Below, in pieces: positions 22,105 to 32,019 of a DNA stretch of 52,279 bases (position 1 is its first letter; each line of letters opens with the position of its first letter). Below the pieces are notes generated by a model. That model did not search any database, was not told the origin of the DNA, and worked only from the letters and a program-made list of their open reading frames with translations. The stretch covers positions 1-52,279 of the forward strand of contig CASDXH010000005.1 in the NCBI GenBank assembly GCA_949285105.1, read 5' to 3'. Both the position numbers and the translations under genes were made by a program. Source of the DNA: an uncultured Mycoplasma sp. Lineage in GTDB: Bacteria > Bacillota_I > Bacilli_A > Mycoplasmatales > Mycoplasmoidaceae.

Positions 22105-23193
22105 ATGGGAACAAACAGCAACATATCTTCAGTCCAAATAGTTTTAATTGTACTTGCTTTTTTTGTGGCTTTAATTGTTGTTGCCACTATTAAAAAAGTC
22201 TTTTATAAATTGAGATACAAAAAGAGATATTATATTTTCCCGCGTCCAAGTATTAATGGGATTGCATACATTGCAATGGTTGTTTCTTTATCTGTTGCTG
22301 TTCTTTTGCTTTTAACTGTAATTACTGCTAATGCTTTTGCAGTATTATTTAGAGCATTCCCTGGTACTAGAATTACCATTGAGGGTATCCTCATTAAAAT
22401 TGGTGGTTTATTATTTGGACCATTCACTGGTATATTTATTGGTTTGTTAACAGATATTTTATCTGTGGTTATGACAGCTGGGATATTCCATTATGGGTAC
22501 TTTATCTCAGCAATGGCTTATGGTTTATTAAGTGGGTTAATTAAAACTATTGTTACTTATTCATCTAATAACAAGTTTAAGTTTTCAATTTACTCGACTA
22601 TATTTTTGCTTGTAATTTTGGTTTTGTCTTTCTTATACTTTTATAGCATTTCATATGATCACCCAATCAAGTTAAACTTCTTTATAGATTTACCTGAAAT
22701 TACTTTTACAATCATAATTTCAATATTTATTTCATTCTTTAGTTTAACTATTGGTATTATTTGACTTTTCTATTTTATTTCTTGAAGAAGACAAATGTTA
22801 CAAAAAAAATTAAACCCTATAACTTTTGGGCAAGAAAATAATGTTAATAAAATTGAATACACAAAAAGCGGTAAAAGAAAAAGACCAAAAACCGATAAGT
22901 TCTTAACATTTTGTCCAGCAATTATTTGTGTAATAGCAAATGAAACTATAATTAATACAATAATGATGCCTTATTTTGATGCTGACTTAAGTACACTAAT
23001 GTTTGAAGATTGATTTGCAATTAGAATTTTATTATTCATTCCAATGGTAATCTTTAATATGGTATTTATTTATCCTGTATATAGCATTGTTGCGCCATTA
23101 ATTAAATATAATTATCGGGATGATTTTATTGATAGAACGCCAAGCAATTTAGAAATTAAAAAAACTGGAGTTATTAATGAAAAAAATAGATAA
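22105..23193 (+). CDS. ECF-type transporter S component (folate-family-like)
   Basis: Integral membrane protein of 362 aa with about six hydrophobic helices, a cytosolic basic loop (TKSGKRKRPKTDK) and a long extra N-terminal helix. The segment LLFGPFTGIFIGLLTDIL followed by FHYGYFISAMAYGLLSGL resembles the substrate-binding components of energy-coupling factor vitamin transporters, especially the folate family. Those are usually near 180-200 aa, so this is a longer variant. The substrate is inferred only weakly. Its 3' end overlaps gatC by 17 bases, implying co-transcription with gatCAB. Confidence 0.7.
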
Positions 23194-23455
23194 AGAAATT
23201 ATGGAAGAAATTTCAAGTAAACTGATGATTGATCTAACAGATAGTGAAATCCAAATTATTATGGATGAAGTAAGTAAATCAATTTCAGATTTAGAAACTG
23301 TTAAATCAATGAAGTTAGATGGTGTTGAACCAACTAATTTTGTTAACATCCAAGTTAATAATGACTTTAGAGAAGATGTTGTAGTTGAATTTGAAAACAA
23401 AGAGAAACTTTTAAAATGTGCAAAAGAAATAGAAAAAGGTTTAGTAAAAGTTTAA
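23177..23455 (+). CDS. gatC: Asp/Glu-tRNA amidotransferase subunit C
   Basis: Small structural subunit of the GatCAB complex that converts Glu-tRNA(Gln) (and Asp-tRNA(Asn)) into correctly charged tRNA. At 92 aa it has the usual size. The MDEVSKSISDLETVKSMKLDGVEPTNF region matches the family pattern of an N-terminal helix followed by a motif around DGVEPT. It overlaps the preceding membrane protein gene by 17 bases and is one base from gatA. Confidence 0.88.
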   Translation: MKKIDKEIMEEISSKLMIDLTDSEIQIIMDEVSKSISDLETVKSMKLDGVEPTNFVNIQVNNDFREDVVVEFENKEKLLKCAKEIEKGLVKV

Positions 23456-23456
23456 T

Positions 23457-24851
23457 ATGTCTAAAATTTTAGATTTTATTACCAAAAGTAAAAATGATAA
23501 AAATTTTGCACAAGCATATTTAAAAGAAACTTATTCAAAATTAGAAAAACAAAAAAACAATAATGCTTATATAACTTTGGTTAAAGATTATAAGTATGTT
23601 ATTGACAACTCTAAAAGTCTGATCAATAAAATCCCATATGCTATTAAAGATAACATTAATGCTTTAGATACTATTACAACAGGCGGGTCATTATTTTTTA
23701 AAAACTATAATAGTCCTTATAGTGCTACAGTTATTAATAACTTAAATAAAGCCGGTGCTATTCCTGTTGCAAAAGCTAATCTTGATGAATTTGGATTAGG
23801 TGGTACTGGTACTTTTTCAAGTTATGGACATGTATATAATCCAGTTGATAAAAATAGAATAACATCTGGGTCAAGTTCTGGTAGTGCTGTACTAGTAGCA
23901 AATGATAGTGTTATATTTGCTCTTGGTACAGATACTGGTGACTCTATTAGAAAACCGGCAAGTTATAATGGGATAATTGGATATAAACCAACTTATGGTT
24001 TGGTTTCAAGATATGGTGTTTTTCCCTATGCTCCAAGTTTTGATCATGTTGGTGTTCTAACTAAATCTGTAACTGATGCTGCTATAGTAAGTGATGTGAT
24101 GATAAGTTATGATGATAAGGATTTTACAAGTCAAAATATTAAACCGTTAGAACTTTATAAAAACATTGATTGTTTTAAACCATCATCAAAAATCGCTGTG
24201 TTTAAAAATGTTATTGAATATATGCAACCACAAGAAAAACAATTATTTTTAAGCACAATTAAAGAAAAATTTAATAACCTAAAAATAGATTTAATTGATT
24301 ATCCTATAGAACTAATTAGACTAATTCCTTCTGTTTATAAAATAGTAAGTTATTCTGAAGCTGTTAGTTGTTACCAAAATATTACAGGTATAGTTTTTGG
24401 TGAAAAAGATAGTGGAAATGGTTTTGATGAAAAGATTATTAAAACTAGATCTAAAAACTTTGGTAAAGAATTAAAGAGAAGATTTGTAATTGGAAGCTTT
24501 TGCACTTTAGAAGAAAATTATGAGGATATATTTTTAAAAGCTAAAAAAATAAGAACATTAATCATTAAAGCAACTGAAGATATATTTAAAAAGTATGATT
24601 TTATCTTAATGCCTGGAAGTTCATCAATTGCACCATTAATTGAAGATTTAAAATCTAAAAAATATCAAGATACAGAAGTTGATGACTATCTACAAATTGC
24701 AAACTTTGGTGGTTATCCATCAATAACTGTTCCAATGGGAGAAATAGATAAAAATCCTATTGGAATAAACATTATGGGAAAAATAAATGAAGATGCTAAA
24801 GTTTTATCTTTTGCAAAATATATTAACAACAAATTAAATGGAGGAGATTAG
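23457..24851 (+). CDS. gatA: Asp/Glu-tRNA amidotransferase subunit A (amidase)
   Basis: Glutaminase subunit of GatCAB, releasing ammonia from Gln for transamidation. The amidase-signature catalytic elements are visible: Lys in YAIKDNI (residue 64), the Ser-rich loop ITSGSSSGSAVLVAN, and the catalytic Ser in TDTGDSIRKPAS (about residue 163). The usual GGS here is GDS. 464 aa, slightly short of the 480-490 common in other bacteria. It lies between gatC and gatB with gaps of 1 and 3 bases. Confidence 0.95.
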   Translation: MSKILDFITKSKNDKNFAQAYLKETYSKLEKQKNNNAYITLVKDYKYVIDNSKSLINKIPYAIKDNINALDTITTGGSLFFKNYNSPYSATVINNLNKAGAIPVAKANLDEFGLGGTGTFSSYGHVYNPVDKNRITSGSSSGSAVLVANDSVIFALGTDTGDSIRKPASYNGIIGYKPTYGLVSRYGVFPYAPSFDHVGVLTKSVTDAAIVSDVMISYDDKDFTSQNIKPLELYKNIDCFKPSSKIAVFKNVIEYMQPQEKQLFLSTIKEKFNNLKIDLIDYPIELIRLIPSVYKIVSYSEAVSCYQNITGIVFGEKDSGNGFDEKIIKTRSKNFGKELKRRFVIGSFCTLEENYEDIFLKAKKIRTLIIKATEDIFKKYDFILMPGSSSIAPLIEDLKSKKYQDTEVDDYLQIANFGGYPSITVPMGEIDKNPIGINIMGKINEDAKVLSFAKYINNKLNGGD

Positions 24852-24854
24852 TAT

Positions 24855-26324
24855 ATGAAGCATAATTTTACTCCAGTAATTGGAATTGAAGTTCACGTAG
24901 TTTTGAATTCAAAAACTAAAATGTTTTCAAGCTCTAAAAACTCTCATAACGATTTACCAAACACTAATATTTCTCCAATAGATTTAGGTCACCCTGGAAT
25001 AATGCCCCAACCAAATAAAGAGTGTATTAAAAAAGGAATAATATTAGCTCATGCTTTAAATATGGAGATATCTCAAGACATAATCTTTGATAGAAAAAAC
25101 TATTTCTATCAAGATTTACCAAAAGGTTTTCAAATAACTCAACAATTTTTTCCTATTGGTAAAAATGGAAAACTTGATATTGGTAATAATGAATTTATAG
25201 ATATAGAAAGAATCCATTTAGAAGAAGATACTGCAAAACAAACTATTGAAGATGGAAAAATTTTATTAGATTATAATCGTGCAGGATTACCATTAATAGA
25301 AATTGTTACAAAACCATGTATTAAAAATTCTAAACAAGCAGCAGCTTTTTTAAAAGCTTTAAGAAGAATATTAGTATTCAACAATATTTCTGATGCCAAA
25401 TTAGAAGAAGGATCAATGCGTGCTGATATTAATATATCTGTAATGCCAATTGGTTCTAAACAATTTGGTACAAGAGTTGAAATAAAAAATATCAATTCAA
25501 TTTCTAATGTTGAAAAAGCAATTGAATTTGAGATTAATAGACAAATTAATACAACATTATCAATGCATGAATCTGTCCAACAGGAAACTAGAAGATTTGA
25601 TGATAAAACATTTTCAACTGTATTTATGAGATTAAAAACAAATGCAGTAGATTACCACTACATGTGTGAACCAAACATTCATGTTAGAAGAGTTGATGAT
25701 AAATTTATAAAAGAAACTATTAAAGATAATTATGTGAACATTCATGACATAATTTCTAATTTAGAAAAGGAAAATGTTAGTAATGAGTTCATTAATCTTT
25801 TGATGGATGACTATGATTTATTTAAAGTGTTTAATCAAATGAACAAAGTTGTTAATAATGCAAATGAAGTTGTTAAATGGTTATGTGTTGAATTAGTAGG
25901 CCTGATTTCAAAAGATAATAAATCAATCAACAATATTGAAACAGAAAAAATTAATAATATCTCTAATATGATTAAAATGTTATTAGATAAAAAAATAAAT
26001 GGTAAGCAAGCAAAAGAAATCTTGAAGTTTATTTATGAAACAAATGATAGCTTAGAAGATATTATTGAAAAAAATAACTTCAAACAAATTACTGACGAAA
26101 AAGTAATTGCTAATGTTTTAGTAAATCACTTAAATCAAAATAAGAAAATGCTAGATCAGTATAATGATAGACCAGAACGTGTTGAAAAGTTTTTTATAGG
26201 TATGGTTATGAAAGATACTAATGGGCAAGCAAACCCTGAAGTTACAACAACTGTTTTCAATAAGTTCTTAAAGATTTATCAAGATAGTAAAGATAAAGAA
26301 AATTTAGTTTTTGAATGTAACTAA
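24855..26324 (+). CDS. gatB: Asp/Glu-tRNA amidotransferase subunit B
   Basis: The kinase/transamidase subunit that activates the Glu or Asp on the misacylated tRNA. The start VIGIEVHVVLNSKTKMFSSS, the region DLGHPGIMPQPN and the LPKGFQITQQFFPI segment are classic GatB, and HLEEDTAKQ lies in the catalytic cradle. The C-terminal helical YqeY-like tail ends in DTNGQANPEVTTTVFNKFL. 489 aa, full length. It contains a TGG Trp codon near 25879, rare in this window. A terminator follows. Confidence 0.95.
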   Translation: MKHNFTPVIGIEVHVVLNSKTKMFSSSKNSHNDLPNTNISPIDLGHPGIMPQPNKECIKKGIILAHALNMEISQDIIFDRKNYFYQDLPKGFQITQQFFPIGKNGKLDIGNNEFIDIERIHLEEDTAKQTIEDGKILLDYNRAGLPLIEIVTKPCIKNSKQAAAFLKALRRILVFNNISDAKLEEGSMRADINISVMPIGSKQFGTRVEIKNINSISNVEKAIEFEINRQINTTLSMHESVQQETRRFDDKTFSTVFMRLKTNAVDYHYMCEPNIHVRRVDDKFIKETIKDNYVNIHDIISNLEKENVSNEFINLLMDDYDLFKVFNQMNKVVNNANEVVKWLCVELVGLISKDNKSINNIETEKINNISNMIKMLLDKKINGKQAKEILKFIYETNDSLEDIIEKNNFKQITDEKVIANVLVNHLNQNKKMLDQYNDRPERVEKFFIGMVMKDTNGQANPEVTTTVFNKFLKIYQDSKDKENLVFECN

Positions 26325-26344
26325 TTTGTAAAATCATTATTCAC

Positions 26345-26370
26345 AAATGAGCTACAGCTCATTTTTTAAT
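26345..26370 (+). terminator. Terminator of the gatCAB operon
   Basis: AAATGAGC (26345-26352), loop TACA, GCTCATTT (26357-26364), then T. Confidence 0.85.
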
Positions 26371-26476
26371 TCAATCAAGTAAAATAATTTTGGTCTTGAA
26401 TTAACTTTTTTATAAAATAAATATGTGTTTCGTTTTTGTTTTATGATTTTATGTAATTGATATAGGAGTTTATATT

Positions 26477-27286
26477 ATGCAACCATTTGTTAAATGAGTA
26501 GGGGGAAAAAGGGAAGTTATTAAAAAATATTTATGCAACCATATTCCAAAGAAATTTAATAAATATTATGAACCATTTGTTGGAGGCGGTTCAATGTTAT
26601 TTTTTTTGAAGCCAGCTTCTGCTGTGATCAATGATATAAACAAAGAATTAATAACTTGTTACAATGTAATAAAAAAATACCCAAAACAATTTATAAAAAA
26701 TATGGAAATTTTTAAAAGTAAAAATAATGAAACAGACTACTATATCATTAGAGATACAGAATATGATAACGAAATAGATATTGCTTCTAGGTTTTTGTAT
26801 CTAAATAAAACTTGTTTTAATGGTATTTATAGAGTAAATTCTAAAGGTAAATTCAACGTTCCATATAACGGTGGAAATTCTACTTCTTTCTTAGACCCTG
26901 AAAACATAATAAATATCTCCAATTATTTTAATGATAAAAAAATTGAAATTTTGAATATTGACTTTGAGAAAGTAATTCAGATGACAAAAAAAGATGATTT
27001 CTTATTTTGTGATCCACCGTATGATTATGAGATAGGTTCTAAAGGATTTGATAGTTATTCAAAAAATGGATTTGGAACAGAAGGTCAAATAAGGTTATCT
27101 AAATCTTTGAAAGAGGCAGATAATAGAGGGGTTAAATGAATGCTAACAAATCATGATACTAAATTAATAAGAGATTTATATAGCGATTTCAAAATAATAA
27201 ATATTAAAACAAATAGATTCATAAACTCCAATGCTAACAAAAGAAAGAATACAGGCAATGAGGTTATTATAAAAAACTATGAGTAA
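26477..27286 (+). CDS. dam: GATC adenine-N6 methyltransferase (DpnII/MboI-type)
   Basis: Modification enzyme that methylates adenine, most likely in GATC. Alpha-class (D12/Dam) motifs: N-terminal FVKWVGGKR, SAM-binding FVGGGSML starting at residue 34, and the catalytic DPPYDYE starting at residue 179. 269 aa, typical. The specificity is inferred from the partner, which overlaps it by 8 bases and is a DpnII-family endonuclease. It reads TGA as Trp (VKWVGG, VKWMLT), so it is functional only in a UGA-Trp host. The pair forms a complete type II restriction-modification unit at the left edge of the defence island, just after gatB. Confidence 0.92.
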
Positions 27287-28088
27287 TAAAAGAAATTTAG
27301 ATGAATTTTTTAGCACTTTAAAGATAACAAACAAAGAACTTGGTGACTATGTAGACTTTAAGAAAGTTGAGAATCTAGTTTTGGAAAACGAACTTAAGTT
27401 AAATATTTTGAATACTCTAATATGTAATAATGAGGAAGAATTTAAAAAACGACTCAAAATTATTTATAATAACTCTCCTGATGCTTTTTCTATAATAAAT
27501 TTGTTAATAGCAGAAAGGGATAATCTTGATTATTTTATATACGATGGAAATAATTTTCAACTTTCAGAGATTACTTCTGATATAAATATGCTATTTGTAT
27601 TTTTTAAAGAAACAAACCTTTTAAACATGATTATTAATGGAAGGATAAAAAATTTTATAGACTATGTTTTTGGTGTTGAAGTTGGAATGGACACAAATTC
27701 AAGAAAAAACAGATATGGGCAAAAATCTGAAAAAATACTATCAAAAATGATTGATGATGCTTTTAAAAATTCAAGTCATATAAAAATTTGTTATCAGTAC
27801 CAAATTAAAGATAAAAAATTCGATGTTGTTTTAGAGAATCTAAAAAATTATAAACGAGTTTTTTTGGAAAATTCTTTTTATAATAATGGAGGTTCTAAGA
27901 TATCTGAAACATATAGATCTTTCTCAAAAGTGAATAAAGAGGTTTCAAATGACAATAATAAATTCTTTTGGGTATTAGACGGAAAAGGTGCAAAAACTAT
28001 AAAAAAATTATTATCCAATTCAAATGATAATGACTTTATTGTTAATACGTCTGAAATCATAAGCAAAATAAAAGAAGTAATAGAATAG
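27279..28088 (+). CDS. DpnII-family type II restriction endonuclease
   Basis: Predicted to cut unmethylated GATC. From memory, the protein matches the DpnII family in the segment YVFGVEVGMDTNSRKNRYG and in the PD-(D/E)XK-like part KKFDVVLENL followed by FLENSFYNNGGSKISE, ending with WVLDGKGAKTIKK. 269 aa, close to the family length. It overlaps the methylase by 8 bases, the usual translational coupling of such pairs. Its Trp codon is TGG (near 27968), unlike the TGA in core genes. Specificity is inferred from the family, not measured. Confidence 0.9.
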   Translation: MSNKRNLDEFFSTLKITNKELGDYVDFKKVENLVLENELKLNILNTLICNNEEEFKKRLKIIYNNSPDAFSIINLLIAERDNLDYFIYDGNNFQLSEITSDINMLFVFFKETNLLNMIINGRIKNFIDYVFGVEVGMDTNSRKNRYGQKSEKILSKMIDDAFKNSSHIKICYQYQIKDKKFDVVLENLKNYKRVFLENSFYNNGGSKISETYRSFSKVNKEVSNDNNKFFWVLDGKGAKTIKKLLSNSNDNDFIVNTSEIISKIKEVIE

Positions 28089-28210
28089 TCGAAAAAATAT
28101 ACATTTTTATTATTGATTATTAATTTTAGTGTTACGCCTATAACAAGCGGTTACTTTATTTACACATAACTTTTTACATTATTTTAAACACAAGTGATTT
28201 TCTATCAAAA

Positions 28211-28240
28211 GAGTTTTTAAAAAGAAACTCATATTTTTTG
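28211..28240 (+). terminator. Possible terminator after the DpnII-type genes
   Basis: GAGTTT (28211-28216) and AAACTC (28225-28230) can pair, followed by a T-rich stretch. It lies about 120 bases after the endonuclease stop, in the gap between convergent genes. The rest of 28089-28321 shows no gene. Confidence 0.4.
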
Positions 28241-28321
28241 TTTATTATTAAGAACACCATTGTGAATTTGAGGAAATTTACAAAAAATTTATTCTAAAAA
28301 ATATCTTCAATATTAATGACT

Positions 28322-28661
28322 CTATAAAAAATACTTTATAACTAACGCTATTATTTCATTTCTTTTATTGGCTCATTGTTCGTTATTTTCAAATGCATAT
28401 TTTAGTGCACCAAAAATATAGTTCACTGAAGGATTAGAATAAGATTTAGTTCCTTCTTTATTTTTAAACCCATTAACAATTTTTGAATAATACTTATCAT
28501 TTGCTCATCCCAAATCATAAACGAATTCATCAATGGTTTTATTCATCATGTTTCTTAGATCCAATAAAAAATTTGATACATCAATATCAATTTTTTTAGC
28601 CCCATTTTCAAAGATCGAAGGGGGGGGGGTTAAATTTCCCCATATTTTTATTCTTTTTCAT
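28322..28661 (-). pseudogene. Small HTH-like gene, frame broken at a poly-C(10) tract (possibly phase-variable)
   Basis: The start ATG at 28661 lies inside the end of the PAPS-reductase-like gene (14-base overlap). Ten codons in, the coding strand has AA followed by ten C, which is ten G on the plus strand at 28620-28629. With ten C the frame hits TAA after about 21 residues. With nine C the product would be 112 aa and read cleanly to TAG at 28324. The restored protein has a segment resembling an XRE-type helix-turn-helix: LRNMMNKTIDEFVYDLGWAN followed by YYSKIVNGFKN and NPSVNYIFGALKYAFE. An internal ATGATG near 28548 could also start an HTH-only form. Either this is an ON/OFF contingency gene caught OFF, a decayed gene, or a homopolymer sequencing error. 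The HTH call is by eye. Confidence 0.65.
28620..28629. repeat. Homopolymer G(10) tract inside a coding region
   Basis: Ten consecutive G on the plus strand (ten C in the gene). I saw no comparable G/C run elsewhere in this AT-rich window. Its position, about ten codons after a start codon, is typical of slipped-strand phase variation. Confidence 0.9.
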
Positions 28662-30027
28662 TTTTGTATTTTTCTTTCAACTTTTTTTCTTTTATTCTGA
28701 TTTCATCTATTTCTTTTTTATTTGTTTTATGTCCTGTTTTAAAGAATTCCTGAGCTTTATTAAATTCTTTTACATCATATTTTCAGTTAGTTGAATTATT
28801 ATCACTTAATTCTATTTGTACCATCACTCTAATTAAGTTAATACCTAAATTTTGGTATCATTCATCAATTTTTTTTCTTCTTTTATAATAGAACTTCATG
28901 TATTTTTCATCATTTCTAATCTTTATGTTCATATCTGCTATGATGTTGTACATTCCTGTTCTTCATATTTGAGATTCGTATAGATTTGGCATGTACTCAT
29001 ATAATTTTTCAAACCTATTTCTATACTTGTATTCATTACATAGTTTATCGTATTTAGAATATTTGTTTGCTATATATTCTTCTAATGAACTTCCAAGTGG
29101 ACACGCTGTACAACCAAGCCTTGAAAATCTTAATTCGTTAATATTATGTTTACTTGGTTGATATCCATATGCATCATTAATATTTAATTTATTTTCTTTA
29201 ATATATGTTCATATATCATTTGTATTTCAGATAGAAAGTGGTCTACTCATTGGGTGGTTTTGGTTGTATATGTTACAACCATTTTTTATTCATGATTGTT
29301 TTCTAAGCTCTGATTCGTTTGCCATAGTTCCAATAAAACTTGGTCTTTTATCGTGTTTTAATCCACCTTTAACGTAATCACAACATTTTTCGCTAAAGAA
29401 GTAATTTATTCTATTTCCTTGTTCATCAATGAAATAAGTCATTTCAGAATCTAATAAAAATAGTCTTTGCTTTGATATTTTATATTTTGCACTTGGTTCT
29501 ATCCCAAATGCTATTCTTGATAGTAAAGTTTTAGTTTTGCTTCTTTTAAGTCTATTAAGCATTGTTGATATCTTTTTTGAATAGATTGGATAACCTTTTG
29601 ACTTTAGGATATCAATTCATGGTTTAATTGGTTTAACAAATAAAGGGTTTTTAATGTATGGATATTGATCTTGATATTGTTCTATAGTTGATTTAATAAA
29701 TTGGACTGTAGAAGGAAAAGTTATTTCTATAGCATAGGCTGGCACCAAATAAACTTCTGAATTTATTTCTTTGTGTACTTTTGCTACTAAATCTAACAAT
29801 ACTGTAGAATCTTTACCACCGCTAAAGGAAACAAGAACTTCCTTTTTATTTTCTTTTTGACATCAGTTTAAAAAATCAATTATCTTTTCTTTTGCTCAAA
29901 TTAATTTATCATTATATGGCATGTGATTACACAATTCCTCATAATGATCTTTTCTAGTTTGTTGTAAAGAATGTTTTTCATTACTTTGTTTTAAATTGAT
30001 TAATACATTAACATTCTTTACTTCCAT
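28648..30027 (-). CDS. PAPS reductase/DndC-like protein, 459 aa
   Basis: Member of the PAPS-reductase family of PP-loop ATP pyrophosphatases. Motifs: SGGKDSTV at residues 69-76 (nucleotide-binding PP-loop), GYPIYSKKIS, FFSEKCCDYVKGGLK, GTMANESELRKQSW, RPLSIWNTNDIW and RLGCTACPLG with two cysteines near the substrate or Fe-S site. A Lys/Glu-rich tail ends the protein. Several TGA codons are read as Trp. The family includes sulfate-assimilation enzymes, DndC of DNA phosphorothioation, and many phage and defence-island proteins of unknown role. I see no other sulfate-assimilation or dnd gene here, so assimilation is unlikely and a nucleic-acid-related role is inferred. It is transcribed divergently from the MORC-Z1 operon and overlaps the small HTH-like gene. 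Confidence 0.85.
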
Positions 30028-30080
30028 ACAATTACCGCATAATTTATTAACAATATAGTAATTTTAAAAATTACGATTCC

Positions 30081-30112
30081 TCATTAAAACCATCTATAGT
30101 TGGTTTTAATGA
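30081..30112. promoter_or_regulatory. 32-bp near-perfect palindrome between divergent defence operons
   Basis: TCATTAAAACCA (30081-30092) and TGGTTTTAATGA (30101-30112) are perfect reverse complements, and the 8 bases between are palindromic except for the outer pair, so 30 of 32 positions are symmetric. It lies about 54 bases before the PAPS-reductase-like start and about 68 before the MORC-type start. There is no T-run directly after it. A symmetric site between divergent genes suggests a dimeric repressor operator; a cruciform or transcript hairpin is the alternative. Confidence 0.65.
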
Positions 30113-30179
30113 TTAAGTCTTTTTCGTATTATCATTTTTGATTTTTGTTAAATACATAAAAACTCAAAATGAGGGAAAA

Positions 30180-32018
30180 ATGAACGAAATAAAAACTAAA
30201 ACTTTAACGGCTACTTATCTATATATGAAGAATTTTTCAAATATACCATCAACTAATTGGCTTTCGATATCTGAATTTATTGATAATAGTATTTCTTCTT
30301 TTTTAGGAAAAAATACTGGTGGTAGTTTAGAGGGATTAATAATTAAAATCACTTATGATATAACTGATTCAAATAGTAAAAAGTTGATTATTGAAGATAA
30401 TGCAAAAGGAATGGAACCAGAAGAACTTCTTGATGCGATGCAACCATATAGTCACCATAATGAAGGTAGATCAAAAGATTATAACCAATATGGGGTTGGT
30501 ATGAAGTCTGGTTGTTTTTTTAATGGTGAAGATGCATATATTTATTCAAAAACTGAAGCAAATAAAGAATATATTGTTGAATTTAAAACATCAGATAAAG
30601 AAGGCGGAGAACCTATTGTACTTTCTGTTGTTGAATCGCTTGATAATAAAGTAAAAACAAATTCAGGAACTACTATAATTATTGATAAGCTTTATAATAA
30701 AAGATCAACAGTTTCAGATAAGGACCTTAATGAGTTACTTGAAGCTTTGTCATGAAGATATGGGAAATTAATAATTGATAGAGGCTTAGAAATTTATTTA
30801 AAAAAAGTAAATAATAACGATGAAAAATTCCAAAAATATGATAAAAAGGTTTCTGGTTTCAAACAATCATCTATTAGCCTTCAAAGTTTCATAGAAATTA
30901 ATGGATTTAAAGATGAAGAAAAAGAAAGAGTTATTAAAAAATGTAAAGACTCCATAACTAAGGTTAAAAATGATAATATAGGTAACAAATTATTATCATT
31001 ATTTTGTGATAAATACTTAAATAATGAAATCTTGGAAACGGAACTACTAATAAACGTTAATAATGACAGCAAACCAGATACAGAGTCAGAAGAAAGTAAT
31101 GATAAAAAGCTATACTATATACCCAAAGATATAAATGATAGAGATGAAAAACTAAAAAGCAAAGAATACAATGTAGTACTAAAATTTGGTGTTTTAAAAT
31201 GTAAAAAAGGAGAATTTAGTAAATATAATGGGGTAACTACTTATCATATTGATAGAGCAATAAATCATGGTCCAAATAATAGAAATACTGCAAAGGATTC
31301 TAGGAGTATCCCTTTTAGAGTCACCAATAATGGCTCTGGTGGAGACCCAACATGAAGACGTTTATGAGGTGAAATCAATCTAACCGGAATAGAAGTCCCA
31401 GATACAAATAAATCCCAATTCCAGTGATCTCAAAATGGAAAAAGTGACCTTCAAAATGTACTACACGATATACATAAAGATATGAAACCACTTTTATCAG
31501 CGATGCAAAGCTGTGAAGAAATAAATTCAAAAAACGATACAAGCAATAAAGATGAATTGAAAAAAGTTTCTGATTTTCAAAAACATGATAAGATTTTTGA
31601 CGACAACATAATTGTTATCGATTTTAATAAAGATTTTTTAGGTTATCATATAAAAAATTCTAATCGTACTATAAAAATACAGGAAGCAAAACAAGGTCCA
31701 AAAAGTAATTTTTTGTATATTAATGAAAATGAAAAAGACTGCTCTACTGCAACAATTAATATAGATTCAGAGATATGAAAACCTTTTATTTATGATTCTG
31801 ATGAAGATAGAAAAACAAAGTTTAGGGCTAAAATTGTTTATAAACTTGTTTTGGCTTTAGTGCTTGCAAATAATAGAGAACTACTAGAACATGTTATTGA
31901 TTCTAATCAGTCCAATTTAACAAAAATATTATCATCTAGCAATTTAAAAAATAAGAATTATGAATTAATACATGTCATTGATGATGTATTAAAACTAATC
32001 GAACCAAAAGAAGAATAA
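30180..32018 (+). CDS. MORC/MutL-like GHKL ATPase, 612 aa
   Basis: ATP-binding protein with the Bergerat (GHKL) fold in its first roughly 200 residues: N-box EFIDNS (Glu32 to Asn36), G1 box EDNAKGM around residue 73, G2 box YGVGMKSG at 104-111. This family arrangement is the prokaryotic MORC type found in predicted restriction systems, where ATP-driven dimerisation would act on DNA. The remaining 400 residues are Lys/Asp/Asn-rich with no motif that I recognise. The start at 30180 follows GAGGG; an earlier ATG at 30138 lacks a ribosome-binding site. Trp is coded by TGG once (30258) and otherwise by TGA. First gene of an operon with the Z1 protein, one base apart. Confidence 0.85.
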
Positions 32019-32019
32019 T

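Noticed and set aside
29290-29799. Two short minus-strand proteins
   Set aside because: They are internal fragments of the single 459-aa PAPS-reductase-like gene, separated only by TGA Trp codons.
28648-30027. Sulfate-assimilation PAPS reductase
   Set aside because: No sulfate activation or reduction genes are nearby, mollicutes generally lack that pathway, and the neighbours are restriction genes.
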